This document shows positions 6,419 through 8,244 of a stretch of DNA of 8,244 nt, piece by piece. Position 1 is the stretch's first letter. Each line of letters begins with the position of its first letter. The position numbers and the translations under genes are program-made. Source of the stretch: Anaerolineales bacterium (GTDB taxonomy: Bacteria > Chloroflexota > Anaerolineae > Anaerolineales > E44-bin32); the NCBI GenBank assembly GCA_011772595.1, contig WVZH01000331.1:1880-10123 (forward strand). Reading direction: 5' to 3'. The notes beneath the pieces are model-generated. The model was not told where the DNA came from. It did no database searches and was given only the letters and a program-made list of their open reading frames with translations.

Positions 6419-8244
6419 CTATGATGTTGGTTGTTGGATGTAAATAATCTGAGGTCCACGTTCCCTCTCAAAATCAGTGTACCATCGTAGGCTCTCTTTT
6501 TCGTCAAAGATGAAGATATCTATTCGCGTCTCACCAGGTGGGAAAGCCCCACCACCGTCTTCTACCGTGAATACACCATTATCCTTCGTTGCATCTACTA
6601 ATTCTGGTGCAAAAATTGTAGCCCCTCGAAGTTCTGGAGCTGCCGCCGCGGATTTGTAACTTACGAGATCTTTAGCTATTGATCCAGTCAAGAATCGAGC
6701 TTTTTCGATGTTGAGGATCTCTCGTGGGAATGAATTGGTGCCATCTTTCCTCTCATAAGCTCCATCCCTCCAGCTAACATGTTGGCCACCATCATCTATC
6801 CAATCTAACTCATCAGGGTTATCAAGTTTAAAGTAAACCATCTCGTCATTGTGCTCTATAAATCCGCTTCCCTGCATTGCTACCCCCCTGGGACCAAACA
6901 GCGATCCGATGGGCACCTCCACAGTCTTCACCTCTCCGCTGTCAAGCGTCAAGGTGATCGGTATTTTCTCAAGAAATTCTTCTGGTTCGCCAGGATCGAG
7001 TTTGTAGTTTTCTACGTCGACGACGAAAAAGACGGAAAACGAGTACTTACCCTTCAAAGGCACCCATACATGCCCGGGTTCCAGATCTGGGTAACCTTCA
7101 GGAATATCAAAATCCTTGAGGTACTTGTTCGACACCCAGCCTCGCTTCCCATAATACATCACTTCCCACCACAGCGAGCCATTGACCCACTTGTATCGCC
7201 CGGTCCGTAAAAGCGCACGGCCCCACGGAATTTCGCCAATCTTCGCATACTCCATTCCCGGACCCGCGCGTAGGACCAACCACTCGGCGCTGTTTTGCAT
7301 AAGTTGGTCCTCGAGCGTGCCAAGCACGTCCTGGCCCTGTTCTCCAAACAGTTTATCCACCAAATCGCCGTCGTCCATAATCCCGTCAATCTCTGGCGCT
7401 TTCGCCGCCTTCGATTTCAGGTACTTGCTGCTGACCCACCCTCTTACTTCACCCCTGAAAGGATCCTGTGTGATCACTTCATACCAGTCCGTCTCGCCTT
7501 CACGCCTGAACTTCCCGGTCCACCTCAACGCTTCCCCTTCCGAGGCATACGTCAGAACTTCTCCTTCCATGCCAGGTTCCGCTCGCACCTTCAGTGGGTT
7601 GGTAGCCAGCACGGGCTTTCCGCCGGAAGATAGGGCTTCCCATTCCTGCATGCTCGCGCTTGCCCCTCTCCCTGCTGGGAGAACCTCTTTTCTCCACCAA
7701 TCCAGATAGGACTGCGTGTCTTGCTCGAGGATCTCCTCCTGATCGACCTCCGATAATAGGTTCCAGATCGGGACGGGGATATCCGGCGGGCGTTTTCCGT
7801 GTTCCAAGTTAACAGGGAGAGAAGGTGGAAGACTGGTTGCATAAAGGTCGCTTTCTGTTGCATCTGAAAGCGTGCCATTAATGAGACGCTCAAGCTTCCA
7901 CTTCGTCTCGATCCCAACGGGCACCTTCTGCCTCTCGACCTTCGTCCGCTCTTCGAACTTGGTGCCCTCTTGCACCCATTGCCACTCGTAGACCGGCTCC
8001 TCGCGCTCCACCACGTAATGCCCCGCCAACTCCTGCACCTCCACGGGGTTCGGCACCCACACTTTCTTCTCCACCCAGTAGGTCTTCTTCTTCTTGCCGT
8101 ACACCGGCACCCTGCGACGCACGTACGCCCACCCGCCGCCCGGCTTGGGCAACCTCTTGGTTTTGTAGCGATAACCCTTGACGTACCACACCCACTTCTT
8201 CTTCTTGACCTTCTTCTTTTTCCAATACCCCTTGTCTACCGTGA
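6419..8244 (-). CDS. Large protein with two bacterial SH3 domains, 5' end beyond the window
   Basis: The frame has no stop up to base 8244, so the GTG at 8189-8191 is probably an internal valine and the true start lies outside; 607 codons are visible. Counting from that valine as residue 1, the first ~100 residues plus 17 upstream are very rich in Lys/Arg and Trp/Tyr/Val (YWKKKKVKKKKW, VPVYGKKKKTYWVEKKVWV, EEPVYEWQWV), like short degenerate beta-strand repeats. Two SH3b domains follow: about 190-260 (LKVRAEPG at 200, GWVSSKYL at 251) and 302-359 (LVLRAGPG at 305, GWVSNKYL at 351). The C-terminal ~230 residues, with WVPLKGKYSFSVFF (376-389) and VAMQGSGFIEHNDEMVYF (437-454), match nothing I know. 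SH3b domains commonly bind cell-wall peptides or glycans, so an envelope location is likely, but no signal peptide or catalytic domain is in view. The lipoprotein gene starts 19 bases downstream. Confidence 0.85.
   Translation of the reverse strand, partial: TVDKGYWKKKKVKKKKWVWYVKGYRYKTKRLPKPGGGWAYVRRRVPVYGKKKKTYWVEKKVWVPNPVEVQELAGHYVVEREEPVYEWQWVQEGTKFEERTKVERQKVPVGIETKWKLERLINGTLSDATESDLYATSLPPSLPVNLEHGKRPPDIPVPIWNLLSEVDQEEILEQDTQSYLDWWRKEVLPAGRGASASMQEWEALSSGGKPVLATNPLKVRAEPGMEGEVLTYASEGEALRWTGKFRREGETDWYEVITQDPFRGEVRGWVSSKYLKSKAAKAPEIDGIMDDGDLVDKLFGEQGQDVLGTLEDQLMQNSAEWLVLRAGPGMEYAKIGEIPWGRALLRTGRYKWVNGSLWWEVMYYGKRGWVSNKYLKDFDIPEGYPDLEPGHVWVPLKGKYSFSVFFVVDVENYKLDPGEPEEFLEKIPITLTLDSGEVKTVEVPIGSLFGPRGVAMQGSGFIEHNDEMVYFKLDNPDELDWIDDGGQHVSWRDGAYERKDGTNSFPREILNIEKARFLTGSIAKDLVSYKSAAAAPELRGATIFAPELVDATKDNGVFTVEDGGGAFPPGETRIDIFIFDEKESLRWYTDFERERGPQIIYIQQPTS

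Noticed and set aside
7182..7709. A 175-codon + strand frame opposite the SH3 protein gene.
   Set aside because: It is Ser/Pro-rich low-quality sequence antisense to the two clear SH3b domains, so it is a shadow frame.

Overview
The window looks like chromosomal DNA from an environmental bacterium. My best guess is Chloroflexota (Anaerolineae-like), because of the secreted propeller lipoproteins with Thr/Pro/Ser-rich linkers and the bacterial SH3 protein. This is an inference from protein style only; there is no rRNA, tRNA or marker gene to confirm it. No CRISPR array, insertion sequence, integrase or phage gene is visible.

Left part (1-838, + strand): an unrecognised reading frame open to the left edge ends directly against a clear maltose/galactoside-type O-acetyltransferase (275-838). 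Everything else is on the minus strand, so this gene converges on its neighbour at 997.

Middle (997-3528, - strand): a 282-residue protein of unknown function with one N-terminal membrane helix (GTG start, strong Shine-Dalgarno) lies downstream of a DUF2779 protein. The DUF2779 protein joins a Cas4/RecB-like Fe-S nuclease to a DEDDy exonuclease, and both active sites look intact. A rho-independent terminator at 3501-3528 separates these two genes from those further right.

Right part (3563-8244, - strand): two paralogous lipoproteins, each a predicted seven-bladed WD40-like/TolB-type beta-propeller, and upstream of them a large protein with two bacterial SH3 domains that runs off the right edge. 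The SH3 gene and the first lipoprotein (start best placed at 6399) are 19 bases apart and probably form an operon. The second lipoprotein (start 4801) follows a 353-base gap that holds hairpins, a 36-base inverted repeat and a consensus -10 box, so it is probably controlled separately. The three proteins suggest a cell-envelope function, but nothing here identifies a substrate or partner.

I found no convincing evidence of a wholly new system. The best leads are the envelope cluster (paralogous propellers with an identical three-cysteine layout, next to an SH3 protein with a basic/aromatic repeat region) and the dyad-plus-promoter in front of the second lipoprotein.
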